The notes under the pieces: model-generated | Seen by the model: only the letters and a program-made list of their open reading frames with translations | Told to the model about the DNA's origin: nothing | Database searches by the model: none | Shown here: one piece after another, positions 18,593 to 31,901 of the stretch | How positions within the stretch are numbered: the first letter of the stretch is position 1 | Layout of the letters: each line of letters starts with the position of its first letter | Position numbers and translations under genes: made by a program | NCBI GenBank assembly: GCA_043228905.1 | Contig: JBHGNT010000005.1 | Coordinates: forward strand, 16,740,001 to 16,804,000 | Reading direction: 5' to 3' | DNA from: Azolla caroliniana | Lineage: Eukaryota; Polypodiophyta | DNA: 64,000 bases

Positions 18593-20091
18593 TTAGAGTG
18601 TATAAAAAAACTTTTAATGTATTTACTTCTGATCAAGATCTTTTAATCAATTCTATTTCCTAATATGATCCAATTTACTTGTTTATATGGTGTTATATTA
18701 TGTTTTAATTAATGTGTTGCTATGTTTATATCTTGTGGCACATATTTATTAAATTTGTTAAGATCAAAGAAAATGTATATCTTAAGTATATAGTTAAGAT
18801 CAAAGAAAATGTACGTTCATTCTTCATATTTACCCATCAATTGTGTTTATAAAACTTAGTTCCATGTTTGCTATTGCCAATCACTTTTTGAATTTATTAT
18901 ACTTATAGAATAACTATGATAAATAACATTTACTGGGACTGAAGGAGGCATTGTAGATATTGGGGAGTATTTGCTTTATAAGAGGGGATTGTACAACAAT
19001 AATCCAGTTTCTATGATTGATGGTTGTCTGGACTAGATGTATGGAGGGCTAGATTATTATTACTCCATTTGTATATATTTGTTTAACCTCTTGATTTAGT
19101 GTTTATGTGTAGACAATCAAATGAAAATTGTAATGCATGCTTTAACGTTAATTCCAGAGAGTTATCTCTATTATTGCACCCAAAAATTTAGCACTGCTTA
19201 TACCTTAACAATAGTCATATATGTTTTGGGTATATTCTTGTATGTCTAATGTAATGTAAACCAGTAGTTATGAGTACGCTTTCTACTTCTAATTTTCATG
19301 TGTTGTCATGAACATATACATTTGGTATTATATCCTAATGATCTTTACTAACTATTAGTCATTATGTATTGTATTCAATATTATGTAAATATCAATTTCT
19401 CAAATAGCATATACACCTCTCTTGGAAAGATTAACCACTGTAAACCTATGTTATTCACATCTCGCGAAAATGGAATTCCTGTTTGTTAATGCTTTAGTCA
19501 AATAATTAATTTGTATAAAATGAATGTGTGGTAAAAACCAACCCTAAATTTGTAAACATTGCAAGAATAAATCTAGTACATTTATATTTTCTCCAATAAA
19601 TAGCATGTTCTCTTGGTATAGAGATGTATCCGATTAATAAATCAATAAATTCACCCTTTGTGGTTTATCATGTGATACTGGTGCACGTCATATTTCACGA
19701 CAAGCTAAAATTGTGTGACTATAAAGGGAATCTAAAAGTGGAATGCGCGATCCTTCCACTTCTGAACGCGAACGTGTTAGTTTATGTTTAGACAGGAGTA
19801 TATGTTTAGAGAGGAGCTTATCAGTTTTTTGCCATAGCCTAAGCACATAAGGGTTTAAGCATGCTACGGTGTACCAACTTTTGGCCAAAAATTTAGTACT
19901 AAATCGAGGAAGAAAATAAACATTAAAAATTGAAATAAAACAATTATCATCTATTGAAGGGTGTTCAATTTCAAATAACAAATTCATTACGTAACACTCG
20001 AATGTACAAAGATATTATACATCACACTCGAAATGTCCCAAGGCCGTATTTAATACATTAATTATAACTTCATTCTCCTAGGTAGAGTTGT
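18593..20091. other. AT-rich intergenic stretch
   Basis: No supported gene. It contains one copy of a 37-bp sequence repeated at 34998-35034 (here 19742-19778), which sits beside a short hairpin (AAGTGGA...TCCACTT, 19735-19764). Confidence 0.6.
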
Positions 20092-22344
20092 ACGAAAGCA
20101 CACCTGGAGAAGGTTTCGAATGTGATAGTTGGTCAGTCTTTCTCTCTCTCTTCTGTCTCGAAGTTGTCAGACAAACAGTGGCAGAAAGTTAGAAAGACGA
20201 CACATATCTATTACCTATCTCTCTCTTTCTCTCTCTCACTCCACCTTTGATTCTCTATTTCCCCGCGTAGTTGTTGTTGTGTTCCCCTCTATGCCAAGTT
20301 CGATCTCTATCTCTGTATATGCAAAGATTTCTGTTTCCCCGAATTGATGTTCTTGTTGTTGATTTTCTTTCCTTGTGTATGCTCGTTTGTCTCCTTTGCA
20401 ACAGCCTCGTCAACAACCTCTTGCATATAGGTGATTTTGAAGACTTGGTGTGCTCCCAAGGTGTGGTACCTCTGCCTTGACCTTGGCTCCATCTGCCTTC
20501 AACCCATCAATCCATGTGCAACTTGTACGACCTCCAGGTATTCTCTGTGCTGCATGCCCAACTGCTATGTTTTCGTTTTCTCTGTGTTTCCTATCCGTCT
20601 GTTTTTAATTTGTATGTGTATGGGCATTTTTAGGTTTTGATTATTCATAGTCTATGTGTTGCATGCCCAACTGGTATGTTTTCATTTTCTTTGTGTTTCC
20701 TGTCTGTCTGTTTTTAATTTGTATGTGTTTGACATGGATGAGTTTTCTTCCGACTGTTTAGGGTGGTTGTGTGTTTGACATGGTTTGTACATGCAACTTA
20801 GATGGAGTTGGCTATGATGAGTTGCTACGTTTTCGTTTTCTCTGTGTTTCCTGTCTGTCTGTTTTTAATTTGTATGTGTTAGACATGGATGAGTTTTCTT
20901 CCGACTATTTAGGGTTTTTGTGTGTTTGACATGGCTTGTACATGCAATGTGATGATTTGCTATATGTTGATGGTAATTTGATGATTTTTATTCTAGTACA
21001 TGCATATTCATTCAATGAGAATAGTGATGACTAGGACAATGACGAGAAGGACACCCATAAAGAAGACATTGATGAAAGAGAAAGTGAAGACACCAATGAA
21101 GGAAGGAAAAAGGACACCTATCAAAGAAAGCAAGAAGACACCCACAAGAGAAAGGGTGATGAATTCATCAACACAGAGAAAGAAGATGTACCACTCCATC
21201 ATTCGAGACACACCTCTCGGATGGAGTTATTTCCTTCGAGCACGACCTGAAGTTTATCTTGAGCTGAGATAGTGGTTGATAAAAACCTGGGGGTCAGCAC
21301 ATCCCGATACAAGGCGAGGATTCCACATAAGTGGATTGAAAAGGGAATATGTGAACTTATTGAAGACGAGATATGAACATGTTTATGATACAAATCAAAT
21401 CTGTAACAATGAGGTGGGTACTGTTTTTGCACGTGCATTTGCATGTGAAGTTCAGGGTGGCATTGACGTAGATTGGGAAGATTTTAATCGGCACCGGTCA
21501 AAACATTATAAAGGGTCCTCCAGTAGCAACATTAGCTTGAAGTCATCGGGAACCTCTCATGTGGATATTCCGGCTACAACACCTGTCCACCAAGTTCAAT
21601 CTGCAAAGGTACGAGCCACAATGACTGAAAAGCATGAACAGATGATGGCCAGTTGCATAGCTTTTATGAGCTCAAGAATACAAGCACTACTTGCTGATTT
21701 GGAAGCAATTAAATCAGCTGAGATACAAGCAGAAAAGAAATTCTCTTCATTAAAGACTACATATGAATGAAAGTGAGGTGTTGAAAGAGGAGTTGAAGAA
21801 AGAGCTAAACAATATGGGCACTCAATTAGGTTCACAGATGAGAGACCTTGATACTTGCAGGAATGAACATTCCGAAATAGATAATAAGTTGTCAACATTA
21901 AAGTTGCATTCCGAGAACCTTGCGTGCTTCATGTAGGATTTAAAACAAAAAGGTTTAGAAACTTTGTGTCCATCTGTAATTGAGCACCCAAGTGGTATGG
22001 AAAATACCATTACTAGTATAGCTATATCACGGTATTGGCTTTAAAAGTTATTTATTTCTACTTCTGTGGTATAAATATCATATTAGCTAATATATTATAA
22101 CTTGTGTTTGCAATCTGCCAGGTGTATATTTTGTGGCCTCGGATTCAAGCTGGAGGCTATGGATGTTGTGATTACACCGTGCTTGCACACATATCATGTG
22201 CTATGTGCTAAGTATCATTTTGAGAAAGAGAATACATTTATGGATTGTAAAACTACAATTGCGGCTGAGTGGTACTATGCTTGGGGTTTAAAAGTACACC
22301 CGTATGGTATGTGGCTCTACTATTCTATTGTTTGTATTATATGA
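20092..22344 (+). pseudogene. Lys-rich / coiled-coil / RING-like finger gene (decayed)
   Basis: A CT-rich first exon (about 20120-20536) and an intron with internal repeats precede a frame at 21000-21770. It encodes a basic segment with repeated K-TP-(I/M)KE units (about 21045-21150) and a conserved-looking block (LIKTWGSAHPDTRRGF), then helical sequence. TAG interrupts the frame at 21270. After a frameshift near 21766, a Lys/Glu/Leu coiled coil continues to about 22035. After a likely intron, 22122-22310 encodes a RING-like finger, CIFC...PCLHTYHVLC...DC, which lacks the final Cys pair. The structure suggests a nuclear or chromatin-associated protein, but I do not recognise the family. It is disrupted in this copy. 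Confidence 0.45.
20560..20960 (+). repeat. Intronic tandem repeat, about 150-bp units
   Basis: The block TTTTCnTTTTCT-tGTGTTTCCTGTCTGTCTG followed by TTTTTAATTTGTATGTGT recurs near 20572, 20683 and 20837. The last two units also share the GACATGGATGAGTTTTCTTCCGACT segment. Confidence 0.75.
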
Positions 22345-23470
22345 TGTCAATTTACATTTGGATTAGAACTAGTGTGCGCCACAATTCATACTTCAAATTT
22401 AGGAGAACAATGGATTAGTATTAGTGTATCTCTAACAACTAATATGTGGAACCCTAATTATGTGGGTTAGTATTGGCAATACGCTTAATATATTATTGGT
22501 ATGTGTAGTTGAAGGGATATTTTCCAGAATTAGTACTAAAATGGAACTAGGTACAACATCGTCCAATCTATATTGCAACTTGCCTAGTACTAGTTTAGTA
22601 GACACTATACTTGTAGTACATTGTTGACTGTTAGTATTGCTTGTGTAACTTGGGAATTAGTACTAGTTATGTAATTTGGGAACAAGGTGTATAGTAAATT
22701 GCTGAATATTAGTATAGTTTGTGTAATTTGGAAATGAGGTGTGTCAAACACGTATCACATTTAGTACTAATACTGTTCAAGATTAATACTATTGGTGTAA
22801 TTAGTACAAGTTATGTAATTAGGTGTGTAGAACACATATCACGTTTAGTATTACTTGTGTGCAAAATATCACGTTCGTACTAAAATCCAATCTACATTTG
22901 TTGGATTAGATGTTAGTCCAATCTATATTACAACGTGCCTAGTACTAGTGTTAGTACACACTATACTTGTAGTGCATTGTTGACGATTAGTACTTAGCGA
23001 GTAGTACATTGTTCATGATTAGTACTAGTTTTGTAAATTGGGAACTAAGTGAGTAGTACATTGCTCATGATTAGTACTCCTTGTGTAATTTGGGAACTAA
23101 GTGAATAGTGCATTGTGCATGATTAGTACTAGTATAAATTGGGAACTAAGTGAGCAGTACATTGTTCATTATTAGTACTACTTCTGTTCCTTATTAGTAC
23201 TAGTTTAGTAATTTAGGAACTGAGTAGTATATTGTTCTGGATTAGTACATTGTTCATGATTAGTACTATTTGTGTAATTTGGCAACTAATTGAGTGGTAC
23301 ATTGTTCATGATTAGTACTCCTTGTGTAATTTGGCTAAGTTAGTAGTACATTGTTCATGATTAGTACTACTTGTGTAAATTGGGAACTAAGTGAGTAGTA
23401 CATTGTTCACGATTAGTACTAGTTGTGTAATATGGGAACTAGGTGTAGCTTAATGAATTAGTAATGCAGC
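22345..23470. repeat. Minisatellite of about 50-56 bp units rich in TTAGTACT
   Basis: At least nine degenerate units share GATTAGTACT, then TTGTGTAA(A/T)TTGGGAACTAAGTG, then AGTAGTACATTGTTCATG. Copies are clearest from 22980 to 23440. It lies between, or in an intron of, the two flanking plus-strand coding segments. Confidence 0.75.
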
Positions 23471-23526
23471 TCTTGTGACCTACATTGTATATTTTATATC
23501 TTGAAGGTTTTTTGGTTTCTTGCAAT

Positions 23527-25297
23527 GAATGTTGTAGTGTCAAGCAACTCCACGCCAAGGAAGGTAATGGAACAACCGACCCCTGTGCCTAAACCCTCGG
23601 TATCTGCCTAACATTCCAAGGTTCAGGGACCATCATTACCAATAACCTATGAGTTTTATGATGAAAATGAATGTATGAGAAGGGCCATTGGAGTAGTGGA
23701 ACATATGCTTCTACAAACAAATTCCCAAGCTCCGGTCAACCTCAAAACAATCCAGGTAACACAAATTTTGGCAACATATCTTAATTCTCATTTGAGAAAG
23801 TGTTGAATGCCTAATTTCTTTAGAAATAGAGCCAACTAAGAAGAGGAATGCTGCAAGAATGTTGTATGGAAAGGGCAAGAAAGGCAAAGTTGAATGCAAT
23901 GGTGAGTCATATATGTTCTCACCTGTCCGGAGAGTTGTCAACCTAATGGATTGTCTAATACCATGTACTTGTGTTACTAGCTGATGACGAAATGATCTTT
24001 GGTGAGGGAGATACGAGTCCAAAACCTGATCGTGAAGACAAATTTATCACACTCCCAGGTACACGTCAAAAGCAGGTTTTTGAAAACAATGATTTAGACC
24101 ATAACAACCATATGATAACGGTGCTTTCGGTGCATTCTATAGATCATAACAACCCTGTTGAGCACTTAGATGTTGTGGAGAAGATGACCACGCCTACCAC
24201 TTGCAATGGGGTATCTATGGCTGTACAGTATGACGATGTAACAATAGGTAAAAATGTGGCTCTTAACCCTATGTTCATTGTTGTTGGTATGTTTGCAAAC
24301 TTTTGAGTATGTGAGTTGATACTAATATTCTTTGGAATTCCATTATTTAGGTTTACAAGAGCAGTCCAATTCCCAATTGCAATCAAATGAATCAGGAACT
24401 ATATGGAGCACAAGTGCAGAGTCAGATTTTGGGATTAACCTTTGCACGGAGGCAGACTCTAGAAGCACATCTTCCACACATGAGGACTGTGAGAAAAACA
24501 AAGCATTCATATTTGAAGAGCAGCTGGCATGTACAAACAACAATTTGTCTAAAGAAACCCATGAGGAGTGTGGAAAGAATATGGCAAGTACTGAAGAGAA
24601 GATTGATTGTACTGAGAATGTATTTGTAGTGTCTAAAGATTCCCATGAGGAGTGTGGAAAGAACATTGTTAGTACGGAAGAGGAGCCTGATTGTATTGAG
24701 AATGTGCTAGTAGTGTCTAAAGAATCCCATCAGGATTGTGGAAAGAACATCGTTACTAATGAAGGGGAGCCTACTAGCATGACCCGTGAGGACCAAGAAA
24801 TAAAGACCACCCAAGAAGGGGAGCACGGTTCTCTTAAGAATGAGGTGACAGCCACCGTACAAGAGGAGTTGACCCAAGAAGGAGAGCACAATGGTCTTAA
24901 GAATGAGGTGACTATCACCAGCCAAGAGTTCGCCAGGAGTATTGTTATAGCCCACATACAAGAGCCTAATTGTACTGAGACTGAGCATACTAGCAACAAC
25001 ATGAGTACTAAAACAGCCCACATTCAGGAGATGAGTGATAATTTTTCTATCGATAGTACCTTTGTGGATGTGTGTACAAGCATTGCAGTTGCAGAAACCA
25101 TAGTTGCTCTCTCAAGCTTGCCACTAGTACAAGGTGCTCGTGCATCCACGCTTGTCTCTGATGCCTCTGATGATGAAGTGCCACTTAGTCAGCTGATACC
25201 TAAAGGCTTTAAGATAAAGAAGAATGTAAAATCAGAAAAAACTGGCACCAACAACAAGCGCATTACAAGATCAACGAAATTGCCCTCTAGTGCTTGA
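23527..25297 (+). pseudogene. Acidic repeat protein gene, probably 3' part of the upstream gene or a separate gene
   Basis: Coding segments are inferred at about 23527-23755 (one TAA at about 23609), 23822-23903, 23982-24247 and 24352-25297. The joins at 23903/23982 and 24247/24352 are clean GT-AG introns in phase. The last exon is open for more than 310 residues. It contains about four 28-residue repeats built around SHEECGKNIVSTEEE-DC (24470-24780), then QEGEHG-LKNEV duplications. A short basic C terminus (KRITRSTK) follows, suggesting nuclear localisation. There is no recognised domain. High Glu/Ser/Thr content predicts disorder. Confidence 0.5.
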
Positions 25298-26389
25298 TTG
25301 TCTTTCGATTGTACTTGAACTTTAGCTGAACTGTTAGTGATGTTTGAAATTGAACTATTTGGTATACCAAAATACTATCTCATTTATCTGAAATAGTTAT
25401 ACCAGTGTCTTTCGATTGTCTTTCAATTGTACTTGAACTTTAGAACTATTAGTGATGTCTGAAATTGAACTATTTGGTATACCAAAATCCAGTAGTTATA
25501 CCAGTGTGAAATTCTATATTGCCAATTGCAGAGAATGAAAATGTATTCTATTGTTAACTCTGAAATGCTATGAAGATTAGATCACTCATCTAGTGTTGTA
25601 GTGTAATCTGAATTTCTATATTGCTAATTCTAAAATGATCTTTGGTGAGGGAGGTACAAATTTATCACACTCCCAGGTACACTCCCATGTAGCCATGATT
25701 GTGTTGATTACAAATAAAATTCTATATTGTTAACTGAGATGTTATATACAGTTTGTTATACCAGATAAAGATTTAGAAGACTGGTATATACTGTCATGCA
25801 ACTGAACTTTACATCAGATGTATGTATCCGTCTAACGGAGATACTTTGGGAGACTACTATGTATTACTTAATTCTTGCAATTGACATTGGGAGATTGCTA
25901 TGTAATACTTAATACTTGCAATTGACATTAGTACTAAACTAATATGTATATTGATACTTGCGAAGTATGGTCTCCTTGAGTGCACATGATTAGAGTTGAA
26001 TAATGAGTTGAGTGCACACAATAGAGACTTGATAGTTGAATAAGTTTGGGCCATATTTAGGCTACTAAGTATTCAAGACTTCACACCTTAAACCATAGAA
26101 ACAAGCAACTCTATAATTACCATAAACACTGACAATACAAAAGTATTGAAGACTTCACACCTTAAACCATGGAAACAAGCAACTCTATAATTATCATAAA
26201 CACTTACAATACAAGCTCAATAAATAGTCTCAATACATCAAATATATCGATTCATAATACATAATAGAAGAAAGACGAAATATATCGATTCATTTGTCAA
26301 TCATCAAAATTAATATATCAATACATCAAATAGTGAACTACAAGTGGATGTTTTTCAGTTTTTTGGTACAATGTATTGATAGGGTGACT
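25298..26389. other. Intergenic, with local duplications
   Basis: A tandem duplication of about 120 bp occurs at 25300-25505 (TTGTACTTGAACTTTAG and GAACTATTTGGTATACC units). A displaced partial copy of the 23990-24063 exon lies at 25628-25690, and a 60-bp repeat at 26080/26145 (ACTTCACACCTTAAACCAT). It separates convergent genes. Confidence 0.6.
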
Positions 26390-29300
26390 TTCAAGCATTA
26401 AATAGAGAGACCTCCCCTAATATGTGCTCATGAACCTCTTGGGGGACCTTGTAGACTGTGTTGTATCTCTTAACCTTGTGCTTTGCTTGAGTCATATTGA
26501 ATTTGATCACAAGAATGGCATCAATGTAGATTATTGCGATCGGTGCTTCTTTTAGTAATGCATATGTGTTCCTGCACTGCGGCAACTTTGCATAATAGTT
26601 TCCATATACGACAGACTCACCAAGGTTGAAATTGTTGCCCTAGCCATCCCTCACCACTTCTTTCAATAATGTCTTGCCTTGCTTGCACACCACAATGTAG
26701 TAATCTTCTAAATCTTCATTCTGAGGAGATTTGAGCACTGCATAATGATCTCCAACTTCCAATAAAACTGCCAAGTCTTGATGTTGGTTGTAGTATACGA
26801 TATCGTTTGAATGCGCATCCTCTTCAATATCATCTTGTCATTCAGGCTCAAGCTTCTACAGCTTCTAGGGTTCGACGATTGATAGGTTGATGCATTTATC
26901 CCAAGCTTCATCTATACACATGGAACAAAAGCATGATAAAGTATGGAGTAACAATTGTGTTGTGTCCTTGCGGCTAAACGCTAATACACAATGGGTGCTG
27001 CATGTGCCTTTCACAGTTTTACAACCATATGATTTAGTTCTATCAACCTCATCAGTGCGAACTTCAACAAACAATCTGTTCTTACCATCATTTGACATCT
27101 TTCATGTTAGCCACTGCACAACATCATGTGCATTTTGTAACTTAGCACCATTATTATCCAACTGCTCACTTGTAAGGGCACGTTTGATCACAACCCCTGC
27201 GCCATCATGCTCTCGTTTTCCATGTCTAGACCTGAAGTAGTTCCATTGCATACGAATGTTGAATAAGGAGAAATACCTGCTTTTGTATCTCAAGTTTCCA
27301 ACAAAATTAGTACTATGTTGTCAATCGAGAGTACTACACATCCATAAATACTAATTTAGTACAAATACAAAACAAAGCATAGCACAACGTATCCATTGAG
27401 AACACTCTACACTTATTAAAAGATAAATAGTACTATGTTGTCAACCATGTGAACTTGGCATCCATTAATACTAATTTAGTATAGATACAGCACAAAGCAT
27501 AGTACAATGAATTCATGGAAAGCATTCTACATGAATTAACAGATAAATAGTACAAACTCTTCAATATCGGATAATACTATGTTGCTGACGATGAGTACAA
27601 TTAATACTGATTTAGTACAGATACAATACACAATACAGTACAATGTGTCCACGGAGAACACAACCCTCCTTAGAAGATAATTAGTACTAAAACACATGTA
27701 CTTTACATCCCCCAATAAACACTGATTTAGTATAGATACAACACATAGTACAATACAGTGTGTTCATGGAGAACACTCAGCATGGATTAATAGATAATTA
27801 GTACAAACTCTTCAATATAAGACAATACTATGAGTACAAGACATGTACTTTACATCTTCCGATAATTACTGATTTAGTATAGATACAACACCAAGTACAA
27901 TACAGTGTGTTCATGGAGAACACTGAACATTGATTAATAGATAATTAATACAAACTCTTCAATCTAGGACAGTACTATGAGTAAAAGACATGTACTTTAC
28001 ATCCTTCGATAATTACTGATTTAGTACAGATACAACACACAATACGATACAGTGTCCATGGAAAACCCTCAACCTGGATTAAAAGATAATTAGTACAATT
28101 CTCTTAAGGACGGACAATACTATGAGTACAAGATGAGTAAATACTGATTTAGTACAAATACAACACACAACATAGTACAATGTGTCGATGGAGAACACTT
28201 CACATGGATTAAAAGATGATTAGTACAATTCTCTTAAGGACGGACAATACTATGAGTACAAGACGAGTACTTTACATCCTTCAGTAAATACTGATTTAGT
28301 ACAGATACAACAAACAACATAGTACAATGTGTCTATGGAGAACACTTCACATGGATTAAAAGATAATTAGTACAATTCTCTTAAGGACGGACAATACTAT
28401 GAGTACAAGACGAGTACTTTACATCCTTCTGTAAACACAACATAGTACAGATACAACACACAACATAGTACAATGTGTCTATGGAGAACACTTCACATGG
28501 ATTAAAAGATAATTAGTACAATTCTCTTAAGGACGGACAATACTATGAGTAGAAGACGAGTACTTTACATCCTTCTGTAAATACTGATTTAGTACAAATA
28601 CAACACACAACATAGTATAATGTGTCTATGGAGAACACTTCACATGGATTAAAGATAATTAGTACAATTCTCTTAAGGACGGACAATACTATAGAGTACA
28701 ATAAGAGTACTTTACATCTTTCAGTAAATACTGATTTAGTAAAGATACAACACACAACATAGTACACTTTGTCTATGGAGAACACTTCACATGGATTAAA
28801 AGATAATAAACACAAATTCACGTGATAGGATAGTACTATTTGATCAATCAAGAACAGTTAACTTAGTTACAAACAAAATTAGTATGCATGCATCCATGTG
28901 AATAGTGCTATGTTCGAATAGTTACAAACATAATTAGTATGCATCCATGTGAATAGTATTGTGTGTGAATAGTTACAAACATAATTAGTATGCATGCACT
29001 AACACAAGAATTACTTCCTTACACATTGCATGATAAGTACTCAACATATGGATTAAAACTTACATGGCGATAAAGTAGAACAATCATGCCGCCTTAAACT
29101 GCGAGGCAACACCATCAGACCAAACCCAATGACGGTTAAAGGTTAACCCTAGAGACAATAAGTCTGCATGGTGAAGCTTAAATCAATGTTGAACAAATAG
29201 TGTATCATGCTTTTTATCATCTGAAATGTAAAATATTGATTTCTTATGTAACTCATCATCTTGCCTCCAATAGCAAATATGTACAAGTATTGTACATTGA

Positions 29301-30732
29301 TCATTGTACCAATGCATTGATTGAACCTCATTTTGAACTTTAAATGTATAGTTTTCTGCAAAGTCAATAATGGATATGATGACACCCGTTGGTAAGTTAT
29401 TAATACATTCCTTGAACTGTGAATTTTTCCAATAACTTTAGAAGTTATGTGGAATGAACTCCCCAAGTTGTTTCTTAAATTCTGAGACAAGGGTAGCAGC
29501 ACATGTCTACTTATATACTTCCTTGATATGCTTAGTTACAAGTCCCTTGCCAATATTTTCAGTCACATACTCTAAATATTTCCATTTCACGATATGGCTG
29601 TTTCCCAAATCAAGCTCCTACCTACAAAATAATGGTAGCGGATAAACCTTACATGTTCTTAATAGACATGTACAATGATGCCACTCACATGATGGTTCTT
29701 TTTCACAAACACAAGACCTCCATAGCTCAGAAACGGATGCATAAGTCATGTTTCGTGCATTACACCTATTATCCTCCCCATTTGGTCTACAAACCTCACA
29801 AGTGCAGACACATAATTCCCCGTGTATACTCTTAGAATCAGTACGCATTGCATTCACTCCTAGCCTTAACATGTCCATCTTCACGTGGTACACACAACAA
29901 CATGTATTCCTCTCATTTAATTTTCTAACATAAAATGGTTTCAAACCTTGGAACTTGCGGAATCCAACAGTTAAGCTTGGATGTTGGTCTTTAAAGTTCA
30001 TGTACAATTCAGCCTACATCAACCAATATATATAGCAAAAATTAATATACAGTTGGTCAAAACACAAATTTATGGAATGTGAATTGATATAAAAGAATGG
30101 AATACCTCTGTCATCACCAAGAAGTGTCTAGGGTGAATCTGGTACTTACCCTGACTTATTCGTTGTCTACACACGTCCTTCTTATTTGGTGAGACACGCG
30201 TATTTTTGGCCCAAAATGAATCCACTTTCTCAATAATCTCTTGAGATAAGGCATCACATCGTCGTCTACGTCCCAACCCCATCCACTTGAATTGGCTTGA
30301 GTGTATATTTCGGCGATGTTTCCTCAAGTTCCTTCTTTGAATACCCAAGGCTAAGGCAACTTTAGTATCACTATATTTTCTTTCTCTCACATCGTTCACA
30401 ACCATGTGTAGGGCTGCCCTCTTTGCAACAAGTTTGTCTATGCTCTCTACACCTTTCACTAAGTCTAGGGATGACTTCATAGACTCTACAATCTCTTCTG
30501 AAACACATTGGTCCCTAAATTTTATTCTCTCCATGTGTTCATTAAAATGTTGATGGTGTAACACTCTACATATAATATCCCTACGATCCTCTTCACTAAA
30601 TCTCTTCGTTATTTCTACCAAATAACGGACTATGTGAAGAACCACTCGTCTCTTGGTCCTTTCAAATATACATGAGTTACTTGACAACTCACTCTCGTTG
30701 GGGACCCCCATTTGGTCACTAGATTTATCCAA
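26390..30732 (-). pseudogene. DDE-transposase-like gene of unassigned superfamily (decayed)
   Basis: Exon 1 (30732-30106) encodes a helical N-terminal region with a helix-turn-helix-like ALALGIQRRNLRKHRRNI. Exon 2 (30013 to about 29622) has FRKFQGLKPFYVRKL and a Cys-rich TCCCVYHVK zinc-binding block. The next part (about 29600-29064) has FAENYTFKVQNEVQSMHW, ISDDKKHDT and WSDGVASQFK, a pattern with acidic residues in the order expected of an RNase-H-fold transposase. A large repeat-filled intron (about 29063-27300) separates it from the C-terminal part. That part (27290-27100, 27098-26865 and about 26840-26390) includes HGKREHDGAGVVIKR and a VGDHYAVLKS domain. Several stops (TAG, TAA, TGA) interrupt it. 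Similar uncharacterised proteins occur in plants and animals. Confidence 0.6.
27303..28860. repeat. Array of about 146-bp tandem repeats in an intron
   Basis: About ten units. The block TTAAGGACGGACAATACTAT starts at 28104, 28234, 28381, 28527 and 28672, a period of 145-147 bp after one shortened unit. More diverged units extend left to about 27303. Each unit has GATTTAGTA(C/T)AGATACAAC and GGAGAACACT blocks. The clean units are very similar, so they have been homogenised recently. Confidence 0.9.
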
Positions 30733-31901
30733 AAAAGTTAAGTGTCCGGTGAGAGTAGTTAATGTTATATAGACTACACTAAGAAAACACAGTCAAATGT
30801 TTTTAAATGTGGCCTGCAAAGTGAGAAATAATTCGTTTCGAACATTAGAATTACGGATCAAATTTGACAATTGTAAAATCTAAAAATTTAGTACTGAAAA
30901 ATGAAGAAATGAAAACTTTTAGTCCTGAAAATAAAAAAATGGATGGAAGGAACCTCGAATGGTGGCGGGAGCGTTGATTTGTTGGAAGGAACCTCCAATG
31001 GCGGAAGCACGATGTACAAATTTGACAATTATAAAATCTAAAAATTTAGTAATGAAAAATGAAGGAATGAAAAAAATTTGTCCTGGAAATAATAAAAATG
31101 GATGGAAGGAACCTCCAATGGTGGCGGGAGCGTTGATTCTGTGTGATATGCCACCTCATTTTGCTGGAAGGAACGTCCAATGGTGGAGGGCGCCTTGAAT
31201 CTCTGTGATATGCCGCCTTGATTTAGTGGAAGGAACCTCCAATTGTGGAGGGCACCTTGAATCTTTGTGATATGCTGCCTGGATTCGGTGGAAGAATCCT
31301 CACCTCGATGGAAAAAGTCCCAAATCACCACGACATAAACTGCAATCAGTGGAAGTAAGAAAGTCATTGTCGAAGAAGTCACTATTGGCCGTTATAAGAG
31401 GCCTCAGAACAATCTCTGTTCCTCAACCTAAACCCTAACAAAAACAGAAACCCTAAAAAAACCAGAAATCCTCAACTCAAAAGCTCCAACTTGACATGGA
31501 TGTCTGAGATTTGCTCCCTAAATCCTAACAAAACTCTTAGATTGGAGGAAAAGCGGAAACGTGACATGGATGTCTGAGATGAAGGGCTCAGAGGGATAGA
31601 GGAAGAGGAGTATGAGGGGAATCACCAAAAACGACGTGAGGGAAGCGCCAAAATCGACGTGAGGGGAAAATAGCCCCCAAATGGAAAGAACATCTCCTCA
31701 CGTGTTCCCCCCACTCCTTGTAGTAAATGACACTTGTACTACAGTCACCCCACTCTCCAAAATTTTATTTATTTTTTGAATTACTCAGTACTAACAGTAT
31801 CGAAAGTACTGACAATTTTTGTGGCCTAAAATAGTACTTTTTTGGTACACTATAGCGTGCTTCCACCCATAACTTAAAGAGCTCTGTGTGGACCTTAAGC
31901 C
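30733..31901. repeat. Intergenic region between divergent genes with promoter-proximal repeats
   Basis: This is the shared upstream region of the minus-strand transposase-like gene and the plus-strand DUF7869 gene. The unit GGAAGGAACCTCCAATGGTGG recurs near 30947, 30979, 31104, 31168 and 31230. A longer 79-bp segment (30878-30957) is duplicated at 31036-31114. The rest is AT-rich with no other gene seen. Confidence 0.65.

Noticed and set aside
22345-23470. CRISPR-like repeat spacing
   Set aside because: Units are contiguous and degenerate with no unique spacers, and the context is eukaryotic; it is a minisatellite.
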